Source: Bacillus sp. SORGH_AS_0510
GTDB lineage: Bacteria; Bacillota; Bacilli; Bacillales; Cytobacillaceae
DNA: 64,000 nt
NCBI RefSeq assembly: GCF_030818775.1
Contig: NZ_JAUTAU010000001.1
Location: 3,166,001-3,230,000 of the forward strand
Direction: 5' to 3'
Shown here one piece after another: positions 1 to 9,041 of the stretch (within the stretch, counting starts at the first letter, position 1; every line of letters begins with the position of its first letter). The position numbers and the translations under genes are program-made. A model generated the notes under the pieces. That model was not told the origin of the DNA. It ran no database searches and worked only from the letters and a program-made list of their open reading frames with translations.

Positions 1-683
1 GCCGACGCTTTAACAATTTCTTGAGCATTTCCCATTGCTACGCCGACCCCTGCTTCTTTGATCATCGCTAAATCATTCATACTGTCACCAACAGCCATTA
101 CATTCTTCATATCTATCCCTAAACGACTGCAAACCATTCTTAGTCCTTTTGCTTTATTAATCCCAACAGGATTTACCTCAATATTTTTCAGAGTTGAATT
201 GCTTAGTTCGAATTCACCTTTCGCTTCAAGCTCCTGTTTAATTAGCTCTCTTGTAGTATCATCATCAATATTAAAACCAAATTTTAACCATTCTACACTA
301 TGTAGGTCCTCCGGCATTTCATTATGCCAGCTTCGATCCGTGCTTATCGCCCAAAATTTGGTTTGATGTTGTTTCGTTAGTTCCCACATCCATTGGATAA
401 GTTCGGTATTCACTAGGTTTCTCTCCACTAACTGACGCTGATGGTCCCAAATTTCACTTCCATTTACCGTTACCAAATATGAAGTCAATTCAAGCGAATC
501 AGCATGTTCTCTACTAGTACCAATGGAGCGACCAGTACTAAGAACAACGGCAATACCCTTTTCCTGTGCCTTTTTAATTGCTTGACGATTGGCCTCTGAG
601 ATCTCTCCTTTTTTATTTAAAAGAGTTCCATCCATATCAAGTGCGATAAGTTTAATTTCTACATCCTTTTTATAGTTATCCAT
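1..683 (-). CDS. Cof-type HAD-superfamily phosphatase, C-terminus beyond window
   Basis: The gene reads leftward and is cut by the window start, leaving 227 codons. The N-terminal DMDGTLL motif at residues 16-22 is the catalytic DxD nucleophile loop of HAD hydrolases. Near the cut end the frame reads MGNAQEIVKAS, the usual loop close to the C-terminus of Cof/YkrA-type sugar-phosphate or nucleotide phosphatases. The ATG at 683 is preceded by AAAGGAGA at good spacing. The family dephosphorylates small phosphorylated metabolites in the cytoplasm; the substrate cannot be told. A rightward frame inside the gene (58-366) is a shadow. Confidence 0.9.
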   Translation of the reverse strand, partial: MDNYKKDVEIKLIALDMDGTLLNKKGEISEANRQAIKKAQEKGIAVVLSTGRSIGTSREHADSLELTSYLVTVNGSEIWDHQRQLVERNLVNTELIQWMWELTKQHQTKFWAISTDRSWHNEMPEDLHSVEWLKFGFNIDDDTTRELIKQELEAKGEFELSNSTLKNIEVNPVGINKAKGLRMVCSRLGIDMKNVMAVGDSMNDLAMIKEAGVGVAMGNAQEIVKAS

Positions 684-780
684 ATGTATTTGTCTCCTTT
701 CGCCCTTTCCTTACTAGGGTAACACCTTTTACGATAAATAAACAAAAGTTACGGTTTACATAATTATTTTATATAAAACA

Positions 781-812
781 AAAAGAACTCTTACTTATAT
801 ATAGAGTTCTTT
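781..812 (-). terminator. Terminator of the YwjA-like ABC gene
   Basis: Nine-base-pair stem AAGAACTCT/AGAGTTCTT (783-791 with 803-811). On the minus strand it is followed by a T-run, directly after the stop of the ABC exporter gene. Confidence 0.7.
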
Positions 813-818
813 CTGTTT

Positions 819-2534
819 TTATCGCTGAAATTGCACACGGTGAAGGTTTGCAAAGATACCGCCTTGTTCAATGAGGTCATCATGGCGTCCCTCTTCTGCA
901 ATCCCATCTTCCGTTACGACAACTATCCGATCAGCATTGCGAATAGTCGCAAGTCTATGGGCAATAATAAGTGTTGTCCTGTTCTGCGCTAACTCCATCA
1001 ATGCTTCTTGAATTACCATTTCCGTTTCTGTATCTAACGCAGAAGTAGCTTCATCCAAAATTAAGATCGGAGGATTTTTCAAAAACATACGTGCAATGGC
1101 AATTCGTTGTTTTTGTCCCCCAGAAAGTTTCAACCCTCTTTCTCCAATTTGTGTTTCATAGCCGTCCGGTAAGGTAGCAATAAATTGTTCAAGATGGGCA
1201 CGTCGTGCTGCATCATAAATTTCTTCATCCGTTGCATTTTGCTTTCCATAAGCGATGTTCTCACGGAGAGTGCCAGTAAAAAGAAACACATCCTGTTGAA
1301 CAATTCCAATTTGGGAACGTAGTGATTTTTTAGTCAAATCCCGAATATCCATACCGTCGATTTTAATTTCCCCACTATTCACATCATAAAATCTTGGAAT
1401 TAACGAGCAAATTGTCGTCTTACCAGCTCCTGATGGGCCTACAAATGCAACCGTTTCACCAGCATTGATCTTCAAATCAATATGTTCGAGGACTGATTTA
1501 TGCCTGTCATACCGAAAAGAAACATCATTAAACACAATATCTCCTTTTAAGGAATCAACCACAATTGCATCCTTTGTATCTTTGACTTCCGGTTCTGAAT
1601 CAATTAATTCAATAAAACGCTTAAATCCTGCCATTCCTTTTGGATAAAGTTCCATAATTGCACTGATTTTATCAATAGGTTTAAAGAGAACATTAACATA
1701 AAGAACAAAACCTACCAGTTCTCCATATGTCAATTGACCTGTAAAACTTAACCAAGCGCCGTAAACGAGAACAATAATGGTAATTAACCTTGTCATCATA
1801 TAAATGCCTGATAAGCTGAACGACATAACCCGATATCCACCGAGTTTGGAAGCACGGTAGGTCTTATTATTCTTTTTAAATCTAGCAATCTCATAATCTT
1901 CATTTGTAAATGATTGAACAACCCGACTACCTGACACACTATCCTCAACACGAGCATTCACATCTGCAATACTTGAATACATTTGCCCCCAGGCCTTATT
2001 CATTTTCAGGTTACATATCACAACAAGTAAAATTAAAAAAGGAAGAACTATAATTGCAAATAATGACAGTTTTACATTGATTGTCAGCATAATCCAAAAT
2101 GCACCTATAAAAGTCATTATGGCAATAAACACATCTTCTGGTCCGTGATGTGCAAGTTCACCAAGGTCAAAAAGATCATTAGTAATTCTACTCATGATAT
2201 GACCTGTTTTCGTATTATCGAAGAAACGAAAAGATTGCTTTTGTACATGTTCAAACAATTCTTGCCTCATATCTGTTTCAATATTGATACCAAGTTTATG
2301 GCCCCAGTAATTCACAATAAATTGTAGAAAGGTACTCAATAAATATACTAGGAAAAGGCCGATACTAACTGACACAATTGCTTGCCAGTCCTCTCCAGGC
2401 AGCAATTTATCAATAAACCATTGTACTGCTAATGGAAAAGCCAGTTCTAGTGCTGCGACCACAATGGCACTAAAAAAATCTAATATAAACAATTTTTTAT
2501 GCGGTCGATAATAAGAAAAAAATCGGCGGATCAT
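819..2534 (-). CDS. ABC exporter, fused permease-ATPase (YwjA-like)
   Basis: A 571-residue half-transporter. An N-terminal six-helix ABC exporter domain (about 1-310) is joined to an ATPase domain with Walker A GPSGAGKTT (near 365), Q-loop, signature LSGGQKQR (near 468), Walker B ILILDEATS and the H-loop IIAHRLAT. Length and N-terminus (MIRRFFSYYRPHKKLFILDF) resemble B. subtilis YwjA. It should work as a homodimer in the membrane, exporting lipid-like or drug-like compounds; the substrate is unknown. The start has AAAAGGAG close upstream. The leader between promoter and ribosome site holds a 77-bp MITE-derived hairpin, described separately. Confidence 0.92.
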   Translation of the reverse strand: MIRRFFSYYRPHKKLFILDFFSAIVVAALELAFPLAVQWFIDKLLPGEDWQAIVSVSIGLFLVYLLSTFLQFIVNYWGHKLGINIETDMRQELFEHVQKQSFRFFDNTKTGHIMSRITNDLFDLGELAHHGPEDVFIAIMTFIGAFWIMLTINVKLSLFAIIVLPFLILLVVICNLKMNKAWGQMYSSIADVNARVEDSVSGSRVVQSFTNEDYEIARFKKNNKTYRASKLGGYRVMSFSLSGIYMMTRLITIIVLVYGAWLSFTGQLTYGELVGFVLYVNVLFKPIDKISAIMELYPKGMAGFKRFIELIDSEPEVKDTKDAIVVDSLKGDIVFNDVSFRYDRHKSVLEHIDLKINAGETVAFVGPSGAGKTTICSLIPRFYDVNSGEIKIDGMDIRDLTKKSLRSQIGIVQQDVFLFTGTLRENIAYGKQNATDEEIYDAARRAHLEQFIATLPDGYETQIGERGLKLSGGQKQRIAIARMFLKNPPILILDEATSALDTETEMVIQEALMELAQNRTTLIIAHRLATIRNADRIVVVTEDGIAEEGRHDDLIEQGGIFANLHRVQFQR

Positions 2535-2554
2535 AGAAAAACTCCTTTTATCAA

Positions 2555-2631
2555 GGCTCTGTTAATCTAGCCTGTTGATATCCGCTCCAATCAAGATGAT
2601 GGAATAATCAACACAGTTCTTTAACACAGCC
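2555..2631. mobile_element. Short (77 bp) copy of a MITE-like element in the ABC gene leader
   Basis: The ends are GGCTCTGTTAA and TTAACACAGCC, an imperfect terminal inverted repeat. The flanks TTTATCAA (2547-2554) and TTTTTCAA (2632-2639) match at 7 of 8 positions, as expected of an aged 8-bp target duplication. The end segments match the roughly 245-bp copies at 45894 and 48943, while the centre is deleted. It lies between a minus-strand promoter and the ribosome site of the ABC gene, so it would be transcribed as a hairpin leader. Confidence 0.8.
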
Positions 2632-2655
2632 TTTTTCAAAATTAGCAATAATAGG

Positions 2656-2685
2656 ATTATATGAGAAATATGTAAACAATTTCAA
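2656..2685 (-). promoter_or_regulatory. Sigma-A-type promoter for the ABC exporter gene
   Basis: On the minus strand TTGAAA (2680-2685) is separated by 18 bp from TATAAT (2656-2661). The predicted transcript starts near 2649, runs through the 77-bp MITE copy and reaches the ABC start codon at 2534. Confidence 0.7.
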
Positions 2686-2854
2686 GTTTTTTGAAAATTG
2701 GTATCAAAATAAGAAACGTTGGCTAGCATTCTAAAGATTCACTTAAGAGGTGCCTGACCACGTTTCCTCAGCGTAAATGACAGTCTATTTTACTAAGAAA
2801 TCAACATGAAGAAGAGTATCTGAATAAATTGTATATGCGCTCTTTTGCTCTAAA

Positions 2855-4060
2855 CGACCGAAGCCCTGATTTTTTCCCCCTTCGGTCGTTATGAACCCTT
2901 CTAATCGACCGATGGCCTGATTTTCTTAACGCTTCAGTAGTTATGAACCCTTCTATACGACCGGAGCCCTGATTTTTTTACCCCTTCGGTCGTTATGAAC
3001 CCTTCTATACGACCGGAGCCCTGATTTTTTTAACGCTTCAGTCGTTATGAACCCTTCTAATCGACCGACGTCCTAATTTTTTTACCCCTTCAGTCGTTAT
3101 GAACCCTTCTAATCGACCGGAGCCCTGATTTTCTTAACGCTTCAGTCGTTATGAACCCTTCTATACGACCGGAGCCCTGATTTTTTTACCCCTTCGGTCG
3201 TTATGAACCCTTCTAATCGACCGATGGCCTGATTTTTTTAGCCCTTCAGTCGTTATGAACCCTTCTAATCGACCGAAGTCCTGTTTTTTTATGCCCTTCG
3301 GTCGTTATGAACCCTTCTATACGACCGGAGCCCTGATTTTTTATGCCCTTCGGTCGTTATGAACCTTTCTAATCGACCGAAGACCTGATTTTTTTACCCC
3401 TTCGGTCGTTATGAACCCTTCTAATCGACCGAAGTCCTGATTTTTTTACCCTTTCGGTCGTTATGAACCCTTCTATACGACCGGAGCCCTGATTTTTTAT
3501 GCCCTTCGGTCGTTATGAACCTTTCTAAACGACCGAAGTCCTGATTTTTTTTGCCCTACAGTCGTTATGAACCTATCTAAACGACCGAAGTCCTAATTTT
3601 TTTACCCCTTCGGTCGTTATGAACCCTTCTAATCGACCGGAGTCCTGATTTTTTTAGCCCTTCGGTCGTTATGAACCCTTCTATACGACCGGAGCCCTGA
3701 TTTTTTATGCCCTTCGGTCGTTATGAACCTTTCTAAACGACCGAAGCCCTGATTTTTTTTGCCCTACAGTCGTTATGAACCCTTCTAATCGACCGGAGAC
3801 CTGTTTTTTTTACCCCTTCGGTCGTTATGAACCCTTCTAATCGACCGAAGTCCTGTTTTTTTAACGCTTCAGTCGTTATGAACCCTTCTAATCGACCGAA
3901 GACCTGATTTTTTTACCCCTTCGGTCGTTATGAACCCTTCTAATCGACCGAAGTCCTGATTTTTTTAACGCTTCGGTCGTTATGAACCCTTCTAATCGAC
4001 CGAAGACCTGATTTTTTTACCGCTTCAGTCGTTATGAACTCGTCTCAACGACGGAAGCTC
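2855..4060. repeat. Array of 23 tandem 52-bp hairpin-forming repeats
   Basis: Twenty-three units begin with CGACCG at 2855, 2906, 2958, 3010, 3062 and so on to 3997. Spacing is 52 bp, with three intervals of 51, and a degenerate half unit starts at 4049. Each unit has a left arm CGACCGAAG (or GGAG/GATG/GACG variants), a T-rich loop, and a right arm CTTCGGTCG or CTTCAGTCG. A conserved linker TTATGAACCCTTCTA follows. Because 52 is not a multiple of three, the array cannot encode a peptide repeat. T-runs lie inside the loops, not after the stems, so these are not ordinary terminators. The remaining gap from 2686 to 4237 holds no credible gene. Confidence 0.95.
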
Positions 4061-4237
4061 AAATTTCCCTTCCCCTTCTCCCATTAACCTCTAATTTGCA
4101 CTTATTTTGGCATTCTAAATGACATCTAATTGGACATGAATTTTCAATGTAAAATATGTATTTTTACTCAAAAAACACTTTAATAATGGACTGCCAATAC
4201 TAAAAGAAATGGACATTAAACCTTGATATAACAACAA

Positions 4238-4267
4238 AAATGGCATGCGTCAATTCACATGCCATTT
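4238..4267 (-). terminator. Terminator after the HesB-like gene
   Basis: Ten-base-pair stem AAATGGCATG/CATGCCATTT. The stem continues into a T-run on the minus strand. It separates the HesB-like gene from the 52-bp array. Confidence 0.7.
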
Positions 4268-4340
4268 CATCTTTCAATTTGTCTTCGTGCACCCCACAAG
4301 TGAACCCTTTACTAGCATTCCGAGCTTATCTTCTATTATT

Positions 4341-4643
4341 TTAATGATGATGGTGGATACCCTTTGAAGGATTTGTAATAAGCCATTCTTCTTTTGGTAC
4401 GTGGAAGAATTGAATCCAGATATTATCTAGATACTCATTATTTTTTTCAATAATAAAGTCAATTTCCTTATCGGATTTAATTATTTCATCCTTTTCTGTA
4501 GGAGTATCGAGCATTAAATCGTAGTGTGCATGATCTCCGTGGATGCTTGTTACATATATACGAAATAATTTTCCTTGTGCTTCCTCTTGATCTAACATTT
4601 TATTCAATGCTTTTGCAGCATTGCGGTTAATTTTGACTTTCAT
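4341..4643 (-). CDS. HesB/IscA-like iron-sulfur biosynthesis fold protein
   Basis: A 100-residue cytoplasmic protein starting at the ATG preceded by GAGGAG; a longer upstream reading has no ribosome site. The opening MKVKINRNAAKAL and the following strand pattern resemble HesB/IscA-like proteins of Bacillus. The three cysteines that bind Fe-S clusters in classical IscA are absent; there is no Cys in the protein. It ends in a run of four histidines. A role in Fe-S assembly is therefore uncertain; it could be a structural relative with a metal-binding tail. It is a single-gene unit with its own terminator. Confidence 0.7.
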   Translation of the reverse strand: MKVKINRNAAKALNKMLDQEEAQGKLFRIYVTSIHGDHAHYDLMLDTPTEKDEIIKSDKEIDFIIEKNNEYLDNIWIQFFHVPKEEWLITNPSKGIHHHH

Positions 4644-4994
4644 TATATGCTCTCCTCTAACTATGTATTCACCTATATTATCCCACGAATGTAATAAAAT
4701 AGACAACTATTATTGCAGGAACCTTGTAACAACGCCATTTTCCATTTTATCTCAATATTAGGCTTTTAAATCCTTAACAAATTTGTCACAACTTTTTTCA
4801 AAAACCTATGTTAACATCACATCTATGTTGTTAATATTGTGTTAAGGAAACAAACACACCAATAGTTATTATTTAATAATTAATTTAATTATTGTTTTTT
4901 GTTTTTATGAAAGGGCATGACTCTAGCAAAGTTTGTGAATGAATTCACGAAGAGATTGTGAAAAAACGAACAATTATTGGAGGGGAAAATCTCA

Positions 4995-5969
4995 ATGTTT
5001 AAAAAGAAATACTTCGTTCCATTATTAGCTCTACTTCCTGTACTGCTTTTAAGTGGATGCGAACCAAATATGCTTGTTTTCGAGCCAAAGGGTCCTGCAG
5101 CGAGAGATATTCTTGACTTGATCAATTGGTCGCTCATCTTCATGCTCCTTGTGGTTATTGTCGTTTTTGGTTTATTTGGATATATTATCTGGAAATACCG
5201 TGCAACACCTGAAAATAAAGATTACGAGCCACCTGAAGAACATGGCAGCACAAAATTGGAATTTATTTGGACTGTTATTCCTATTCTGATCGTAATTGCT
5301 TTAACCATTCCAACAGTTACAACGATATATAAACTTGAAAAACCACCTGTTGGCTATGAAAATAAAAAACCTATCGTGATCCATGTTACATCTGCCGACT
5401 GGAAATGGATTTTTAGTTATCCAGAACAAGGTATTGAAACAGTGAACTATGTTAACATTCCTGCAGGTACACCTGTTGAGTTTAAATTAACATCAGCTGG
5501 TACTATGCAATCTTTCTGGGTGCCTGAATTAGGCGGTCAGAAATACACAATGAATAAAATGGAAACTCAACTGTACCTTACTGCAGATAAGCCTGGGGAA
5601 TTTCTAGGCCGTAACACAAACTTCAACGGAAAGGGCTACGCTGAAATGGAGTTTACCGTTGAAGCAAAGTCACCAAAAGACTTTGATAAATGGGTTAAGG
5701 ACGTTAAAGATAAGGCACCAAAATTAACGGAGAAAAAATACAATGAACTCCTAAAGCCGACACATTTAGGACGTGAAACATTTATTGGTACACATTTAGC
5801 TTGGGTTGACCACGCAAAAATGAACTCTAAGACTTATACAAACCCAGAATTATATGAGGTCCATGGCGTCAAAGGTAAGATCTTTAAAGATGAAGAACCT
5901 AATGGCGAGTCTATGGAGAGTATGAATAAGAATGAAAATTCTAATGGAGGTGAACACGATGGGCATTAA
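4995..5969 (+). CDS. qoxA: aa3-type quinol oxidase subunit II (lipoprotein)
   Basis: Subunit II of the terminal menaquinol oxidase. The start is the ATG after GGAGGGG. A lipoprotein signal ends in LLLSGC, making Cys22 the lipidated residue. Two membrane helices follow, then an extracellular cupredoxin domain. The CuA ligand motif CxxxC of cytochrome c oxidases is missing: the region reads GRNTNFNGKGYAEMEF. That supports a quinol rather than a cytochrome c oxidase. The C-terminus is Asn/Glu/His-rich. It overlaps qoxB by 11 bases. A 285-base gap upstream holds the promoter region, with no site I can assign firmly. Confidence 0.95.
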   Translation: MFKKKYFVPLLALLPVLLLSGCEPNMLVFEPKGPAARDILDLINWSLIFMLLVVIVVFGLFGYIIWKYRATPENKDYEPPEEHGSTKLEFIWTVIPILIVIALTIPTVTTIYKLEKPPVGYENKKPIVIHVTSADWKWIFSYPEQGIETVNYVNIPAGTPVEFKLTSAGTMQSFWVPELGGQKYTMNKMETQLYLTADKPGEFLGRNTNFNGKGYAEMEFTVEAKSPKDFDKWVKDVKDKAPKLTEKKYNELLKPTHLGRETFIGTHLAWVDHAKMNSKTYTNPELYEVHGVKGKIFKDEEPNGESMESMNKNENSNGGEHDGH

Positions 5970-7935
5970 TTGGCATGACTTCTTCATCGTGGGGAACCCT
6001 TTAATACTAGGTTCTCAGATTGCTATTGTTCTAACAATGGTAGGTATTGTTGCTGGAGTTACCTATTTAAAAAAATGGAAATGGCTCTGGCGTGAATGGC
6101 TTACAACTGTAGACCATAAACGAATCGGTATCATGTACATCATTTCTGGTGTATTAATGTTCTTCCGCGGTGGCGTGGATGGCCTATTAATGAAGGCACA
6201 AACCTCACGCCCTGAGATGCAATTTTTAGATGCACAGCACTATAACGAAATTTTCACCACTCATGGTGTAATCATGATTTTATTCGCAGCTATGCCACTT
6301 TTAATTGGTTTAATGAACGTCGTTATTCCACTGCAAATTGGTGCACGTGACGTTGCGTTTCCGCAATTGAATGCGCTAAGTTTCTGGCTATTCTTTGCAG
6401 GTGCAATGCTGTTTAACATTTCTTTCGTTGTTGGTGGTTCACCAGATGCTGGATGGACAGCCTACTTCCCTCTTGCAGGGAAAGAGTTCACTCCTGGTAT
6501 CGGTAACAACTATTATGCAATAGCCTTACAGATTGGCGGTATTGGTACTCTGATGACAGGTATTAACTTTGTCGTAACAGTTTTAAAAATGAGAACAAAG
6601 GGCATGACATTAATGAGAATGCCGATGTTCACTTGGACATCATTTGTTGCTTCCATTATTATCATTGCTGCTTTCCCAATCTTTACTGTAGCACTTGCTC
6701 TAATGACATTTGACCGTATTTTCGGTACCCATTTCTTTACGCTAAGCGGCGGTGGAATGGATATGATGTGGGCGAACTTGTTCTGGCTATGGGGACACCC
6801 TGAGGTATATATTGTTGTTCTTCCAGCCTTCGGAATGTTCTCAGAAGTTATTTCAACTTTTTCTCGAAAAATGTTATTTGGCTATAAATCAATGGTCTTT
6901 TCCGTCGTTGGAATTGCTTTCTTAAGTATGCTTGTATGGGTTCACCACTTCTTTACAATGGGTGCTGGACCAGCAGTCAACTCTGTATTCTCAATTACAA
7001 CTATGATGATTGCTATTCCAACCGGTGTTAAAATGTTTAACTGGCTGTTCACTATGCGTAAAGGCCGTATCCAATTTACGACTGCCATGCTTTGGGCACT
7101 CGCCTTCATCCCTTGCTTTGTTATTGGTGGGGTAACTGGTGTAATGCTTGCAATGGGTGCAGCGGATTATCAATATCATAATACTTTATTCCTTGTTGCT
7201 CACTTCCACTATGTATTAATACCTGGTGTAGTGTTCGCGGTATTTGCTGGTCTTTACTACTGGTGGCCAAAAATGTTTGGACATATGTTAAATGAAAAAC
7301 TAGGTAAGATTCATTTCTGGTTCTTCGTCATTGGTTTCAATTTAACGTTTATGCCCATGTTCTTCCTTGGTTTAAATGGAGCGGTTCGACGCTCATATAC
7401 CTATTCTGTTGAATCAGGCTACGCACCATTATTCCTAGTTTCAGCAATTGGTGCAGTTATTTTAGCAATCGGTTTTGGTGCCCTCTGCTACAATATTTAT
7501 TGGAGTGCTCGTTATGCAGACCGCAATATCTCTAACGATCCTTGGGATGCAAGAACACTTGAGTGGGCGACTGCTTCACCTGTTCAATTCTATAACTTCG
7601 CGAAACAACCAGAAGTTAAATCACTTGATGCATTCTGGTATATGAAGAAAAACAACGAAGGTCTTACACTAAATGATGATGAAATAAAAGAAATTCACAT
7701 GCCAAGTAATTCAGGATTACCAATCTATATGGGCGCTGTATTCGGAGTAGCCGGTTTCTTCTTAGTATTTGAATGGAAGATTGCCGCTCTTGTAGCAACG
7801 GTCGGAATATTAGCAGGATTAATCATTAGATCCTTTGATTATAATGACGGTTTCCATGTTCCAGTCGATGAAATTAAAGCAACTGAGAAAGCATGGCGAA
7901 ACGTCGATAAAGGGGTGAATAACCATGTCAGCTAA
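5959..7935 (+). CDS. qoxB: aa3-type quinol oxidase subunit I
   Basis: Catalytic heme-copper subunit, 658 residues, starting at the ATG after GGAGG; a longer frame inside qoxA lacks support. Visible metal sites are TTHGVIMILF (low-spin heme), WLWGHPEVYIVVLPAFG (CuB His and cross-linked Tyr), VWVHHFFTMG (CuB His pair) and HFHYVLIPG (heme a3 and heme a ligands). It reduces oxygen to water and pumps protons in the cytoplasmic membrane. The overlaps with qoxA and qoxC imply translational coupling. Confidence 0.97.
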   Translation: MGINWHDFFIVGNPLILGSQIAIVLTMVGIVAGVTYLKKWKWLWREWLTTVDHKRIGIMYIISGVLMFFRGGVDGLLMKAQTSRPEMQFLDAQHYNEIFTTHGVIMILFAAMPLLIGLMNVVIPLQIGARDVAFPQLNALSFWLFFAGAMLFNISFVVGGSPDAGWTAYFPLAGKEFTPGIGNNYYAIALQIGGIGTLMTGINFVVTVLKMRTKGMTLMRMPMFTWTSFVASIIIIAAFPIFTVALALMTFDRIFGTHFFTLSGGGMDMMWANLFWLWGHPEVYIVVLPAFGMFSEVISTFSRKMLFGYKSMVFSVVGIAFLSMLVWVHHFFTMGAGPAVNSVFSITTMMIAIPTGVKMFNWLFTMRKGRIQFTTAMLWALAFIPCFVIGGVTGVMLAMGAADYQYHNTLFLVAHFHYVLIPGVVFAVFAGLYYWWPKMFGHMLNEKLGKIHFWFFVIGFNLTFMPMFFLGLNGAVRRSYTYSVESGYAPLFLVSAIGAVILAIGFGALCYNIYWSARYADRNISNDPWDARTLEWATASPVQFYNFAKQPEVKSLDAFWYMKKNNEGLTLNDDEIKEIHMPSNSGLPIYMGAVFGVAGFFLVFEWKIAALVATVGILAGLIIRSFDYNDGFHVPVDEIKATEKAWRNVDKGVNNHVS

Positions 7936-8530
7936 TGTGAATACAGCATTGCCTCTTGAATATCAAACGGAACAAAACAGAATGAACATTTTAGGATTTT
8001 GGATTTTCCTTGGGGCAGAAATCATTCTATTCGGTACACTATTTGCGGTATTTTCCGTATTAAATGCAAGATATGCAGGAGGACCTACTCCTAAGGATCT
8101 TTTTGAAATAAAAGATGTCATGGTTGAAACCATTCTCCTATTAACTAGTAGTTTTACCATGGGACTAGCGATTTTTGAAATGCGCCGTCACAACCGTAAT
8201 GGTTTACTATTATGGTTCATCATTACCCTATTACTTGGTGCAGGGTTCGTCTTTATGGAAGTCACAGAATTTATTCACTATGTCCATGAAGGTGCAACCA
8301 TGCAGACTAGTGCCTTCCTATCTAGCTTCTTTGTATTATTAGGCACGCACGGTCTCCACGTATCGATGGGTATTGGCTGGGCTACCATGGTTATTATTCA
8401 AATCTTCAAAAGAGGGTTAACTCCAGTGACAGCTAGAAAAACATTTATTATTGGCTTATACTGGCACTTCTTAGATGTAGTTTGGATCTTTATCTTTACA
8501 TTTGTGTATTTAGCAAGGATGGTGTCGTAA
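7925..8530 (+). CDS. qoxC: aa3-type quinol oxidase subunit III
   Basis: A 201-residue membrane protein with about five helices, typical of heme-copper oxidase subunit III. The start lies inside the end of qoxB after AAAGGGGTG. Conserved stretches such as TEFIHYVHEG and GTHGLHVSMG fit the family. It stabilises subunit I and abuts qoxD with no spacer. Confidence 0.95.
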   Translation: MSANVNTALPLEYQTEQNRMNILGFWIFLGAEIILFGTLFAVFSVLNARYAGGPTPKDLFEIKDVMVETILLLTSSFTMGLAIFEMRRHNRNGLLLWFIITLLLGAGFVFMEVTEFIHYVHEGATMQTSAFLSSFFVLLGTHGLHVSMGIGWATMVIIQIFKRGLTPVTARKTFIIGLYWHFLDVVWIFIFTFVYLARMVS

Positions 8531-8824
8531 ATGGCTAAAAATACAAAAGGGTTTCCTGTTACACATGTTTTAGGATTTATTTTGTCACTAGTACTTACTT
8601 TCGCAGCACTTGGAGTAGCACTAAAGACTTCATTACCATTTAAAACAATCCTTTGGATTATTGGTTCACTTGCGGTCATTCAAGCTGGTCTACAGCTGTT
8701 CATGTTCATGCATATGAATGAAGGAGAAGACGGTAAGTCCAATTTGGTTAACATCGGATATGCCTTTTTCATCGCGGTCGTAACCGTTGGAGGATCTATC
8801 TGGGTTATGTCATTTGGAATGTAA
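8531..8824 (+). CDS. qoxD: aa3-type quinol oxidase subunit IV
   Basis: A 97-residue protein with three predicted membrane helices and a central IQAGLQLFMFMHMNEGEDG segment, characteristic of the small subunit IV. Its ATG directly follows the qoxC stop, with AGGATGG as ribosome site. It is the last gene of the operon. No heme O synthase gene lies nearby. Confidence 0.93.
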   Translation: MAKNTKGFPVTHVLGFILSLVLTFAALGVALKTSLPFKTILWIIGSLAVIQAGLQLFMFMHMNEGEDGKSNLVNIGYAFFIAVVTVGGSIWVMSFGM

Positions 8825-8828
8825 TAAG

Positions 8829-8960
8829 GAAAGGCAAGCGCCTTGGTCAGCCCCGACAGGCAAATGTTCTTCGGCAAGAAAAGTCGCTCTTTGTCTTTAC
8901 TTGCCGGAGGTTATTTGACACGAGGGGCTAGGCGCTGGAACTGGACAATTCTCGAAGTCG
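8829..8960 (+). repeat. Intergenic palindromic repeat family B, copy 1
   Basis: The element starts AAGCGCCTTGGTCAGCCCC and closes with GGGGCTAGGCGCT, so its ends pair. It continues into GGACAATTCTCGAAGTCG. Copies lie at 36001-36123 and 58584-58717. An inner hairpin involves TTCGGCAAG and CTTGCCGGAG. There is no reading frame. It sits just after qoxD, so it would be in the 3' end of the operon transcript. Confidence 0.85.
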
Positions 8961-8982
8961 AATTTAATACTTTCCTATAAAT

Positions 8983-9041
8983 AAAAAAGGGTGTCAGGCA
9001 ACCCCATGTGAAATGTTCACATGGTGCCTGACACCTTTTTT
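8983..9041. terminator. Bidirectional terminator between qoxD and pssA
   Basis: Long inverted repeat: GGTGTCAGGC paired with GCCTGACACC, with an inner CATGTGAA/TTCACATG stem. A-rich and T-rich flanks on both sides suit the convergent genes. Confidence 0.85.

Noticed and set aside
2855..4060. Possible CRISPR array
   Set aside because: The whole 52-bp unit repeats, so there are no unique spacers, and no cas gene is near.
4770..4800. Possible Rex site (TTTGTCACAA) upstream of qoxA
   Set aside because: Only one half resembles the operator and the second half is degenerate.
4889..5143. Leftward 84-codon frame opposite qoxA
   Set aside because: Shadow of the qoxA reading frame and leader.
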